Assembly (NCBI GenBank): GCA_963792915.1
Contig: CAWBYD010000003.1
Location: 434,001-498,000 of the forward strand
Direction of reading: 5' to 3'
DNA length: 64,000 nucleotides
Source: Solirubrobacter sp963792915
Lineage (GTDB): Bacteria; Actinomycetota; Thermoleophilia; Solirubrobacterales; Solirubrobacteraceae
Under the pieces are notes generated by a model. It searched no databases and was not told the DNA's origin. It worked only from the letters and a program-made list of their open reading frames with translations. Within the stretch, counting starts at the first letter, position 1; each line of letters begins with the position of its first letter. Shown here piece after piece: positions 18,352 to 25,582 of the stretch. The position numbers and the translations under genes are program-made.

Positions 18352-18391
18352 TTGACACGCCAACATGCGTAAGTTTAGACTTACGGTAAGT
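18352..18391 (+). promoter_or_regulatory. Promoter with overlapping ArsR-type operator, probably leaderless
   Basis: TTGACA at 18352-18357 and TAGACT at 18376-18381 (18-bp spacer) make a good promoter. The perfect inverted repeat GTAAGT-TTAG-ACTTAC at 18369-18384 covers the -10 box, and a third GTAAGT half-site lies at 18386-18391. Transcription would begin at about 18388-18390, i.e. at the GTG start codon. This fits autorepression by the ArsR-type product. Confidence 0.6.
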
Positions 18392-18710
18392 GAAGGCTAA
18401 CGGAACTCACGGGATGGACGCGCTCGGCGACCCGACCCGGCGCGCGATCTTCGAGCGCCTCGGCGCGGGACCGCGCGCGGTCGGCGAGCTGGCGAGCGAG
18501 CTGCCCGTGAGCCGCCCGGCGGTCTCGCAGCACCTGAGGGTGCTCAAGGACGCCGGCCTCGTGGTGGACACCGCGATCGGCACGAGACGGCTCTACCGGC
18601 TGGACCCGAACGGCGTGGGCGCGCTGCGCGCCTACTTCGACGGCTTCTGGATGCAGGCCCTGGCCGCCTTCAAGCAGGCGGTCGAGAACCCAACGCAGGA
18701 GGAAGCATGA
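18390..18710 (+). CDS. ArsR/SmtB-type winged-helix repressor
   Basis: The 106-residue protein is one winged-helix domain: MDALGDPTRRAIFERL, VGELASELPVSRPAVSQHLRVLKDAGLV and the wing GTRRLYRLDPNGV. It lacks the Cys metal site of ArsR sensors and belongs to the group that accompanies SRPBCC/AHSA1 proteins. GTG 18390 fits a leaderless transcript; ATG 18414 is an alternative start without those first eight residues. Its stop overlaps the ATG of the SRPBCC gene. The operator on its own promoter indicates autoregulation. Confidence 0.82.
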   Translation: MKANGTHGMDALGDPTRRAIFERLGAGPRAVGELASELPVSRPAVSQHLRVLKDAGLVVDTAIGTRRLYRLDPNGVGALRAYFDGFWMQALAAFKQAVENPTQEEA

Positions 18711-19177
18711 TGCAGGCGACGGAACCCCTCGCGGTCAACCGCTCGATCACCGTCCAGGCCCCGCCGGAGCGGGCCTTCGCAGTCTTCACCGAGGGCTTCG
18801 ACAGCTGGTGGCCGCGCGGGCACCACATCGGTTCGGCCGACATGGCCAAGGCGGTCATCGATCCGTACGCGGGCGGCCGCTGGTACGAGCTCGGCGAGGA
18901 CGACAGCCGCACCGACTGGGGCGACGTGCTCGCCTACGATCCGCCGCACCGGCTCGTGCTGACATGGCACATCGGCGGCACCTGGAGCCTGGAGGCCAGC
19001 CCGGAGAACTTCAGCGAGATCGAGGTGACGTTCACGCCCGAGGGCGACGGCACGCGAGTCGAGCTCGCGCACCGCCACCTCGAGCGCCACACCGCGGCCG
19101 CGTCGCTCGCCGAGTCCGTCGGCGGCGACGGCGGCTGGAACGGGCTGCTGAAGCTCTACTCCGAAGCGGTGGGCTGA
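18707..19177 (+). CDS. SRPBCC (AHSA1-like) ligand-binding domain protein
   Basis: The 156-residue product has the SRPBCC/AHSA1 pattern: SITVQAPPERAFAVFTEGFDSWWP at the start, GGRWYELGEDDSRTDWGDVLAYDPPHRLVLTWH in the centre, and EVTFTPEGDGTRVELAHRHLE before the long C-terminal helix. The fold binds hydrophobic ligands in a cavity. The gene is coupled to the ArsR-type repressor (ATGA overlap), a very common pairing in actinobacteria, so the repressor may sense the same ligand. The last 22 bases overlap the end of the convergent msrB gene. Confidence 0.82.
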   Translation: MMQATEPLAVNRSITVQAPPERAFAVFTEGFDSWWPRGHHIGSADMAKAVIDPYAGGRWYELGEDDSRTDWGDVLAYDPPHRLVLTWHIGGTWSLEASPENFSEIEVTFTPEGDGTRVELAHRHLERHTAAASLAESVGGDGGWNGLLKLYSEAVG

Positions 19178-19563
19178 AAGTCCAGCGCGCAGGAATTCAT
19201 GCAGTAGCGCTGCCCGCCGCGCTCGCGCGGGCCGTCGTCGAACACGTGGCCGAGGTGGCCGCCGCAGCGCCGGCACACGACCTCCGTGCGAACCATCCCG
19301 TGCGCGGTGTCGCGCTTGAGCTCGACCGCCTCGGCCACCTTGGGCTCCGTGAAGCTGGGCCAGCCGGAGCCCGACTCGAACTTCGTCTCGGAGTCGAACA
19401 GCTCCGCGCCGCAGCCCGCGCAGCGGTAGGTGCCGTCCTCATGGTTGTCGACGTACTCGCCGGTCCAGGGGCGCTCGGTCGCGGCGTGCCGGAGCACCTG
19501 GTACTGGTCCGGGGTCAGCTCCGCGCGCCACTCGGCGTCGGTCTTGGAAATCTTAGTCGTCAT
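19156..19563 (-). CDS. msrB: Peptide-methionine (R)-S-oxide reductase MsrB
   Basis: The 135-residue enzyme reduces methionine-R-sulfoxide in proteins. It has the two zinc CxxC pairs (YRCAGCGAELF and VCRRCGGHLGH), ESGSGWPSF and the catalytic Cys in RYCMNSCALDF. ATG 19563 gives the normal MsrB N-terminus (KTDAEWRAELTPDQYQVLRH); an upstream reading of the same frame has no family similarity. A TACAAT box lies seven bases before ATG, so the mRNA is probably leaderless. The gene meets the SRPBCC gene tail to tail with overlap. Confidence 0.93.
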   Translation of the reverse strand: MTTKISKTDAEWRAELTPDQYQVLRHAATERPWTGEYVDNHEDGTYRCAGCGAELFDSETKFESGSGWPSFTEPKVAEAVELKRDTAHGMVRTEVVCRRCGGHLGHVFDDGPRERGGQRYCMNSCALDFQPTASE

Positions 19564-19570
19564 GACTGAG

Positions 19571-19600
19571 ATTGTACGTTCAGCGCCGCAAACGTTACAA
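19571..19600 (-). promoter_or_regulatory. Leaderless-type promoter of msrB
   Basis: Read on the minus strand, TTGTAA (plus 19595-19600) and TACAAT (plus 19571-19576) are 18 bp apart. Transcription would start about seven bases downstream, at or next to ATG 19563. Confidence 0.5.
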
Positions 19601-19618
19601 CGGCCGGCGCGCACGCGA

Positions 19619-19834
19619 TCACGAGCAGACGGCCACGCGAGCAGCGGGTCGTGCGTCCCGCGCGAGCGCTGGCACAGCAGGATGCTGACGTCGAGCGTCG
19701 TCTGCCACGCAGCGGCGATGCAGAGCCCGTCGGCGATGAGGCGTCGCGGGCGCGCGCTCGCGCAGCCCGTGCCGCACGAGCGAGGAGAGCTCGCGCGGGG
19801 AGTAGCGCGCCGGCGCGGCTCCCATGCCGCCCAC
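19619..19834 (-). CDS. Small unrecognised gene behind a palindromic operator, possibly frameshifted
   Basis: From ATG 19825 or 19834 the frame reads GAAPARYSPRELSSLVRHGL with high third-position GC. After about 19750 the good codon pattern moves to the neighbouring frame (LIADGLCIAAAWQTTLDVSI). A one-base break near 19741-19755 would explain this. The stop in the first frame is at 19619. A TATCGT box (plus 19833-19838) sits seven bases before ATG 19825 inside a 17-bp palindrome, suggesting a regulated leaderless gene. No family is recognised. Confidence 0.3.
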   Translation of the reverse strand: MGGMGAAPARYSPRELSSLVRHGLRERAPATPHRRRALHRRCVADDARRQHPAVPALARDARPAARVAVCS

Positions 19835-19837
19835 GAT

Positions 19838-19854
19838 ATGTCGATCATCGACAT
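19838..19854. promoter_or_regulatory. Perfect palindromic operator ATGTCGAT-C-ATCGACAT
   Basis: Two 8-bp arms with one central base form a perfect inverted repeat. ATGT...ACAT ends with a TCGA core are typical of PadR-family operators in actinobacteria, though other repressors are possible. It overlaps the TATCGT box of the small minus-strand gene. Confidence 0.5.
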
Positions 19855-19871
19855 GTCGTCAAGCGACGGAT

Positions 19872-19898
19872 CCCCGCCGGACGGTTAGTCCGGCGGGG
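19872..19898 (-). terminator. GC-rich hairpin after the 47-residue gene
   Basis: CCCCGCCGGAC (19872-19882), loop GGTTA, GTCCGGCGGGG (19888-19898) make a perfect 11-bp stem. It begins 11 bases beyond the stop of the minus-strand gene at 19909. No U-tract follows, as is common in high-GC actinobacteria. Confidence 0.6.
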
Positions 19899-19908
19899 CG
19901 GGGAGAGC

Positions 19909-20052
19909 TCAGGCGTGGGCCAGTCGCGTGCGCGGGCGCAGCGTGATCCGCAGGCGCGCGCGAGCGGTGCGGCTGCGGCGGCTCTTGGCGGCGCTGGCGT
20001 GGAGCTCGGCGCTGCGCTGTGCCGCGAACGCGCTCATCAGCGTGGGGTTCAT
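19909..20052 (-). CDS. 47-residue basic small protein
   Basis: The protein MNPTLMSAFAAQRSAELHAS continues as an Arg/Ala-rich helix ending LRPRTRLAHA. An AGAGGAG ribosome site precedes ATG 20052 by seven bases on the minus strand, and a strong hairpin follows the stop, so this is a complete expression unit. Small proteins starting MNPxLM with an Arg-rich helix are common uncharacterised actinobacterial gene products. The charge suggests nucleic acid or membrane contact, but no function is known. Confidence 0.55.
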   Translation of the reverse strand: MNPTLMSAFAAQRSAELHASAAKSRRSRTARARLRITLRPRTRLAHA

Positions 20053-20307
20053 CGGTCGCTCCTCTTGTTCTTGACGCATGTGCACAGTCGATATTGCGCC
20101 TGAGACGGAGCCCGTACATCGGGCGGACGGGCCGCCCTCAGGCGTCCAACCCCTTAGCCCGCCGGGTCGCTCCCTTACACGCGCCTTACGGCATCGAGGC
20201 GATAGGCGCCGAGCGCGCGTGCGACTCCTCCGAGACGCAGGACTCACGCGCTGACTGAGTCCAGGTATCGTCGGGCCCCGCGTCCCGCGATCCCATGGAG
20301 GCCCTCG
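20053..20307. other. 255-base intergenic region before tkt
   Basis: The region separates the divergent small gene and tkt. On the plus strand TATCGT at 20266-20271 could be a -10 box giving a ~30-base leader, and GGAGG at 20297-20301 is the tkt ribosome site. I find no tRNA, riboswitch fold or small ORF with a ribosome site here. Confidence 0.3.
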
Positions 20308-22317
20308 TTGTCCGTCGCAGAAGATCGGACCACCCTCGACGAGCTCTGCGTCAACACGATCCGCACTCTCTCGATGGATGCGGTCCAGAAGGCCAACTCC
20401 GGCCACCCCGGCACGCCGATGGCGCTCGCGCCGCTGGCGTACGTCCTCTACACGCGGGTGATGAACCACGCGCCGAGCCGGCCGGACTGGCCGGATCGCG
20501 ACCGCTTCGTGCTCTCGTGCGGGCACGCGTCGATGCTCCTGTACTCGACGCTGTACCTGACCGGGTACGGGATGACGCTGGACGAGATCAAGCAGTTCCG
20601 CCAGCTCGGCTCGCCCGCCGCCGGCCACCCGGAGTACCGCCATGCGCACGGGATCGAGACCACCACCGGGCCACTCGGTCAGGGGATCTCGACCGCGGTG
20701 GGGATGGCGCTGGCTGAGCGCATGCTCGCCGAGCGCTTCAACCGCGACGGCCACGAGATCGTCGACCACCACACGTACGTGATCGCCTCCGACGGCGACA
20801 TGCAGGAGGGCATCGCCAGCGAGGCCAGCTCGCTCGCCGGCCACCTCGGCCTCGGCCGCCTGACGGTCTTCTACGACGACAACCACATCTCGATCGAGGG
20901 CGACACCGCGCTGTCGTTCACCGAGGACGTCGGCGCGCGCTACGAGGCCTACGGCTGGCACGTCCAGAACCTGCACGAGGACATCGAGCTCGACCGGCTC
21001 GAGCAGGCGCTCGCCGGCGCCCACGCCGTGACCGACCGCCCGAGCCTGATCATCGTGCGCACGCACATCGCGCCCGGCTCGCCGAACAAGCAGGACACGC
21101 ACGGCGCGCACGGCTCGCCGCTCGGCGAGGAGGAGATCCGGCTCACCAAGGAGGTCTACGGCTGGCCGCCCGACGAGCACTTCTACGTGCCCGACGAGGT
21201 GCTGGCGCACTACCGCGAGTGCATCCCGCGCGGCGAGCAGCTCGAGGCCGGCTGGCGCGAGCGCTTCGAGGCCTACCGCGCCGAGCACCCGGACGCGGCG
21301 GCCGAGTTCGAGCGCATCACGGCGCGCCGGCTGCCCGACGGCTGGGATGCCGAGGTCCCGGCCAAGACGCCCGACGCCGGCATGATCGCGACCCGCAAGG
21401 CCAGCCACGACGTGATCCAGTGGGCCGCGGCACGCGTGCCCGAGCTGGTCGGCGGCTCGGCCGACCTCGCGCCCTCGACGCTGACGCTGATCAAGGACGG
21501 CGGCGACGTCGAGAAGCACACATACGGCGGCCGCAACCTGCACTTCGGCATCCGCGAGCACGGCATGGGCGCGATCGTCAACGGGCTCGTGCTGCACGGC
21601 CTGCGCGCGTTCGGCGCCGGTTTCATGATCTTCAGCGACTACATGAAGGCGTCGCTGCGGCTCGCCGCGATCATGCGGATCCCGTCGACGTTCGTGTTCA
21701 CGCACGACTCGATCGGCGTCGGCGAGGACGGCCCGACCCACCAGCCGATCGAGCAGCTCGCGCAGCTGCGGGCGACGCCGAACCTCAACCTCGTGCGCCC
21801 CGCGGGCTTCAACGAGACCGCGCTGGCGTGGCAGTTCGCGCTCAAGGCGACCGAGACCCCGACGGCGCTCGCGCTCTCTCGCCAGGGGCTGCCCGTGTGG
21901 GACCCGGCGGCGGTGCCGAACGACGCGATCGAGCGCGGCGCCTACGTGCTCTCCGACGACGAGGGCTTCGAGCTGATCCTGATGGGGTCGGGCTCCGAGG
22001 TCCACGTGGCCAACGACGCGGCGAAGCTCCTGCGCGCCGAGGGCGTGAAGGTGCGGCTGGTGTCGATGCCGTGCCTGGACCGCTTCGCGGCGCAGGACCA
22101 GGCCTACCGCGACGCCGTGCTGCCCCCGGCCGTGCGCGCGCGCGTGTCCGTCGAGGCGGCCAGCCCGCTCGGATGGCACCGCTGGGTCGGCGAGGCCGGC
22201 GATGTGGTGGCGATGGAGGGCTTCGGCGCCTCCGCCCCGGCCAAGGCGCTCTACGAGTACTTCGGCTTCACGGGCGAGAAGGTCGCCGAGCGGGCCAGGG
22301 CGGTGCTGGGACGGTAG
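20308..22317 (+). CDS. tkt: Transketolase
   Basis: The 669-residue enzyme transfers two-carbon units between sugar phosphates with thiamine diphosphate. It covers the whole family: AVQKANSGHPGTPMALAPLAY at the N-terminus, SCGHASML, the TPP motif SDGDMQEG...NHISIEGD, FGIREHGM, THDSIGVGEDGPTHQP in the Pyr domain, then the C-terminal domain with MGSGSEVHVA and ASPLGWHRWVG. The start is TTG 20308 with GGAGG seven bases upstream; the nearby ATG at 20295 is in another frame. It lies on the same strand as the PPP operon at 25.6-33 kb, separated from it by a permease and a chemoreceptor. Confidence 0.95.
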   Translation: MSVAEDRTTLDELCVNTIRTLSMDAVQKANSGHPGTPMALAPLAYVLYTRVMNHAPSRPDWPDRDRFVLSCGHASMLLYSTLYLTGYGMTLDEIKQFRQLGSPAAGHPEYRHAHGIETTTGPLGQGISTAVGMALAERMLAERFNRDGHEIVDHHTYVIASDGDMQEGIASEASSLAGHLGLGRLTVFYDDNHISIEGDTALSFTEDVGARYEAYGWHVQNLHEDIELDRLEQALAGAHAVTDRPSLIIVRTHIAPGSPNKQDTHGAHGSPLGEEEIRLTKEVYGWPPDEHFYVPDEVLAHYRECIPRGEQLEAGWRERFEAYRAEHPDAAAEFERITARRLPDGWDAEVPAKTPDAGMIATRKASHDVIQWAAARVPELVGGSADLAPSTLTLIKDGGDVEKHTYGGRNLHFGIREHGMGAIVNGLVLHGLRAFGAGFMIFSDYMKASLRLAAIMRIPSTFVFTHDSIGVGEDGPTHQPIEQLAQLRATPNLNLVRPAGFNETALAWQFALKATETPTALALSRQGLPVWDPAAVPNDAIERGAYVLSDDEGFELILMGSGSEVHVANDAAKLLRAEGVKVRLVSMPCLDRFAAQDQAYRDAVLPPAVRARVSVEAASPLGWHRWVGEAGDVVAMEGFGASAPAKALYEYFGFTGEKVAERARAVLGR

Positions 22318-22366
22318 GACGGCCGGTCCGGCGCAGATCCGCCGAGAGACTGGGAAACTGGCCGGC

Positions 22367-23785
22367 GTGAGCGTGATCGAGACCGACCTACCCGTCCGCG
22401 AGGGCGTCTACGGCGACCGCGTGATCGCCGTCGAGCCCGGCGGCATCGAGATGATCCCCGACGTCGAGCGGCACGGGCGGCCGCTCGACCTGTTCTGGAC
22501 CTGGATGTCGCCGAACCTCGAGTTCGCGACCGTCTACGTCGGGGTCATCCCGATCGCGGTGTTCGGCGGCGGGTTCTGGCTGACCGCGCTCGGCGTCGTG
22601 ATCGGGACCGCGCTGGGCGCGTTCAGCCACGGCATCCTGTCGAGCTGGGGGCCGCGCTTCGGCGTCCCGCAGATGGTGCAGGCACGGGGCTCGTTCGGCT
22701 TCCTTGGCGCGATCCTGCCGGCCGGGCTGAACGCGTTCACGGCGGGCGTCGGCTGGTTCATCGTCAACAGCGTCAGCGGCGCGTTCGCGCTCTCGGCGCT
22801 GACCCACATGTCGTTCAGCCTCGCGTACGTGATCATCGTGCTGGCTCAGGTGCTCGTCGCGTTCGTGGGCCACAACTTCGTGCACGCGTTCGAGCGCTGG
22901 GTCTTCCCGTACCTCGCGCTCGTGTTCGCGATCGCGACCGTCGTCACGCTCACGAAGGCCGACTTCGGCGCCGGGTTCAACGCCAAGGCGCCCGTGGCCG
23001 CGGGCGGGTCGTCGGCCGCGTTCATCCTCGCGCTGGTGATCGCGTTCGGCTACGCGATCGGCTGGAACCCGTACGCGTCCGACTACACGCGCTACCTGCC
23101 GAGCACGGTCAACCGCCGCAAGGTCGGGCTCGCCGCGGGCGCGGGGATCTTCGTCTCGTGCGTGGTGCTCGAGATCGCGGGCGCCGCGTCAGCCACGCTG
23201 GGCGGGACGAACGCGAACCCGACGACGAACTTCACCGAGCCGCTGGGCACGTTCCTGGGCGACGCGGTGCTGATCGGCGTGGCGATCGGCGCCGTCTCGG
23301 CCAACGTCCTGAACATCTACAGCGGCGCGATGTCGTTCCTGACCCTCGGGGTCAAGTTGAACCTGAGGATCCGCCGCGCGCTCGTCGCGCTCGGCAGCGG
23401 CGCGATCGGCCTCGTGCTCGGCCTGCACTTCCAGGCCGACGTCGGCCCCGGGTCCAAGTACGACAACTTCCTGCTGGCGGTCAGCTACTGGATCACGCCG
23501 TTCCTCGCCGTCGTGTTCCTGGACTACTTCCTGTTCCGGCACGGGCGCTACGACGAGCACGAGTTCTTCGACACGCGCCGCCGCCTGTGGCAGGCGCCGC
23601 TGGCGATGCTCGTCGGGATCGCCGCGTCGATCCCGTTCTGGGACCAGCAGCCGCCGTTCCTGGGCGCCTACGCCAAGGCGCACCCGGGCGTGGGGGACCT
23701 CAGCTTCCTGGTCGGCTTCGCCGTCGCGGGCCTCGCGTATCTCGTGCTGGCCGGGGCGACGCGGCGCGCGCCCCGGCCGGCGTAG
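22367..23785 (+). CDS. NCS1-family cytosine/purine-type permease
   Basis: The 472-residue protein has about 12 membrane helices and the NCS1 pattern: DLFWTWMSPNLEFATVYVG in helix 1, HGILSSWGPRFGVPQMVQAR after helix 2, FGYAIGWNPYASDYTRYLP in the middle, and YWITPFLAVVFLDYF near the end. Members import cytosine, purines, allantoin, hydantoins or thiamine with H+ or Na+; the substrate is not predictable here. GTG 22367 is chosen because conserved sequence (VIETDLPVREGVYGDRVIAVEPGGIE) starts there. A large terminator hairpin follows the stop. Confidence 0.82.
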   Translation: MSVIETDLPVREGVYGDRVIAVEPGGIEMIPDVERHGRPLDLFWTWMSPNLEFATVYVGVIPIAVFGGGFWLTALGVVIGTALGAFSHGILSSWGPRFGVPQMVQARGSFGFLGAILPAGLNAFTAGVGWFIVNSVSGAFALSALTHMSFSLAYVIIVLAQVLVAFVGHNFVHAFERWVFPYLALVFAIATVVTLTKADFGAGFNAKAPVAAGGSSAAFILALVIAFGYAIGWNPYASDYTRYLPSTVNRRKVGLAAGAGIFVSCVVLEIAGAASATLGGTNANPTTNFTEPLGTFLGDAVLIGVAIGAVSANVLNIYSGAMSFLTLGVKLNLRIRRALVALGSGAIGLVLGLHFQADVGPGSKYDNFLLAVSYWITPFLAVVFLDYFLFRHGRYDEHEFFDTRRRLWQAPLAMLVGIAASIPFWDQQPPFLGAYAKAHPGVGDLSFLVGFAVAGLAYLVLAGATRRAPRPA

Positions 23786-23795
23786 GCGCCGCCAC

Positions 23796-23834
23796 GAGTC
23801 GAGTTGTCGGTCATAGAGACCGACAACTCGACTC
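23796..23834. terminator. Bidirectional terminator, 17-bp perfect stem
   Basis: GAGTCGAGTTGTCGGTC (23796-23812), loop ATAGA, and its exact complement (23818-23834) lie between the convergent permease and chemoreceptor genes, 10 and 8 bases from the two stops. The stem is unusually A/T-balanced for this DNA. Confidence 0.8.
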
Positions 23835-23841
23835 GCAGCAG

Positions 23842-25485
23842 TCAGCGCCGCGCCATCGCGCGCGGACCCACGGTGAGCTGCACGACCAGGCCCTCGAGCG
23901 CGCTCGCGGCGGAGTCCAGCCGCGACGCCGACGCAGCGAGCTGGCTCGCCGTCGCGGCCGTCTCCTGCGTGGACGCGGCCACCTCCTCGGTGGTCGCGGA
24001 CGAGGACTCGGCGAGCGTCGCGAGCTCGGTCATACGGCCGCGGCTCTCCTCGGCGTGCTGTGCGGCGTCGCGGTTGGCGCCGGCGATCGCGTCCACGCGC
24101 GAAGTGAGGTCGCGGGCGCGCTGGGCGATCTCCTCGAACTCGCCGCGCGAGCGCGCCACGGTCCGCGCGCCGACCTCGGTGCGCTGTGCGCCCTCGCCGG
24201 CCAGCGAGGCCACGCGCTCGGTCATGCGCGCGATGTCGTGGACGATCTCGCTCGTCGAGCCGGCCGCGTCGGCGGACTGCTCGGCCAGCTTGCGGACCTC
24301 GTCGGCGACGACGGCGAAGCCGCGGCCGCTCTCGCCGGCGCGGGCCGCCTCGATCGCCGCGTTCAGCGCCAGCAGGTTCGTCTGCTCGGCGATCGTCGTG
24401 ATCGTGCCCACGAAGTCGGTGATCTCGCCCGAGCGGCGCACGAGCTCCTCGGCGGCGTTTGTGATCGCGGCCGCGGACTCCTCGACGTGGGACATCGCGG
24501 CGCGCGCGTCGTCGGCGGTGCCCATGCCGCGCTCGGCGTCGGCCAGCGCCTCGCGGGCGGCCTCGGCCGCGTCCTCGGCGGCGGCCAGCGCGCGCTCGAC
24601 GGCGGAGACCGCGTCGCCCGCGGCGTCGCCGGCCTGGACGACCAGGCGCGCCTGGCGCTCGGTCGCCGACGCGACGTTGCCCACGGCGGCGGCGATCTCC
24701 TCGCTCGAGCGGCCCGACTCAGCCGACGCGGAGGAGACCTCGCGCGAGGTCGCCGACAGCTCCGTTGCGGTGGCCTGAATCGTCTGCACGAGCGCGGCCA
24801 CGTGCCCGATGCCGGTGCGCAGGACGGCGGCCGGACCGCCGGAGGCGCCCTCGGTGGCGCTCAGGTCGCGGCGCTCCAGCGCGTCCGCGAGGGCAGCGAG
24901 TTGCGCGTGCTCGAGCGCATCGCCGGCGCGCAGCGTGGCCATCGTCACCGTCTCTGACTCCATCGCGCGGGCGAGCACGACGAGCACGATCGACTCGAAC
25001 ACGACGAACACCGCGTGCAGCACGACCATGCCGAGGCCGACGTGGTCGGGCGCCATCACGTAGATGTGCTTGACGCCCTCGGTCTGCAGGAAGTCGAACC
25101 CCAGGTGGTGCAGGGCGACGAGCACGCCGCCGATCACGACCGGGCGCCAGTCGCGGTAGATCAGCAGGAAGGCCAGCCAGCCGAAGATGTGGAAGTGCAT
25201 CTCGATCAGGCCGTGGGTCTGATCGATGAAGAGGGCGGAATAGGCCGCGAACGCGAACGTGATGAACACGCGCGTGCTGAAGGCGCCGGGGGTGGACGCG
25301 GCCAGCAGGTAGGCGCCGCCCGACGCGATGCCGCCGACCAGGATGGCGGCGACCCAGGTGCCGTGCAGCGCGGCGAGGCCGAGTGCGGCGGGCAGGTGGC
25401 AGACGAGCAGAAGTGCCAGCATCCGGTCCGCGTTGGAGCGGACCTCGAGAAGCTGCTCCTCCGGAGTGGGGGTGTCGACGGTCAT
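23842..25485 (-). CDS. Methyl-accepting chemotaxis protein with multi-helix membrane domain
   Basis: Of 547 residues, about 20-205 form roughly six membrane helices with short loops (RVFITFAFAAYSALFIDQTHG, VLHAVFVVFESIVLVVL) instead of a periplasmic Cache or four-helix sensor. The rest is the cytosolic coiled-coil signalling domain with the conserved tip EQTNLLALNAAIEAARAGE followed by GRGFAVVADEVRKLAEQS. Ala/Glu-rich repeats around 280-370 match methylation helices. Membrane-embedded sensing suggests a hydrophobic or intramembrane cue. ATG 25485 gives MTVDTPTPEEQ. It is divergent from pgi; no che genes are in the window. Confidence 0.85.
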   Translation of the reverse strand: MTVDTPTPEEQLLEVRSNADRMLALLLVCHLPAALGLAALHGTWVAAILVGGIASGGAYLLAASTPGAFSTRVFITFAFAAYSALFIDQTHGLIEMHFHIFGWLAFLLIYRDWRPVVIGGVLVALHHLGFDFLQTEGVKHIYVMAPDHVGLGMVVLHAVFVVFESIVLVVLARAMESETVTMATLRAGDALEHAQLAALADALERRDLSATEGASGGPAAVLRTGIGHVAALVQTIQATATELSATSREVSSASAESGRSSEEIAAAVGNVASATERQARLVVQAGDAAGDAVSAVERALAAAEDAAEAAREALADAERGMGTADDARAAMSHVEESAAAITNAAEELVRRSGEITDFVGTITTIAEQTNLLALNAAIEAARAGESGRGFAVVADEVRKLAEQSADAAGSTSEIVHDIARMTERVASLAGEGAQRTEVGARTVARSRGEFEEIAQRARDLTSRVDAIAGANRDAAQHAEESRGRMTELATLAESSSATTEEVAASTQETAATASQLAASASRLDSAASALEGLVVQLTVGPRAMARR

Positions 25486-25582
25486 GGTGACCGGGTCATC
25501 GGCAGCACGGACACTTCTTGTAGGCCGATCGTCCGCTAGCGTCCGGTCTGATTCGGACCAGGGTGCCCAGGAGGAAACGAGC

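Noticed and set aside
19564..19854. N-terminal extension of MsrB by 97 residues
   Set aside because: The extension has no MsrB similarity, crosses a promoter with TACAAT next to ATG 19563, and includes an operator palindrome.
20295..20717. ATG 20295 as a separate gene start before tkt
   Set aside because: Its frame gives an Arg-rich shadow of transketolase, while TTG 20308 with GGAGG upstream opens the correct frame.
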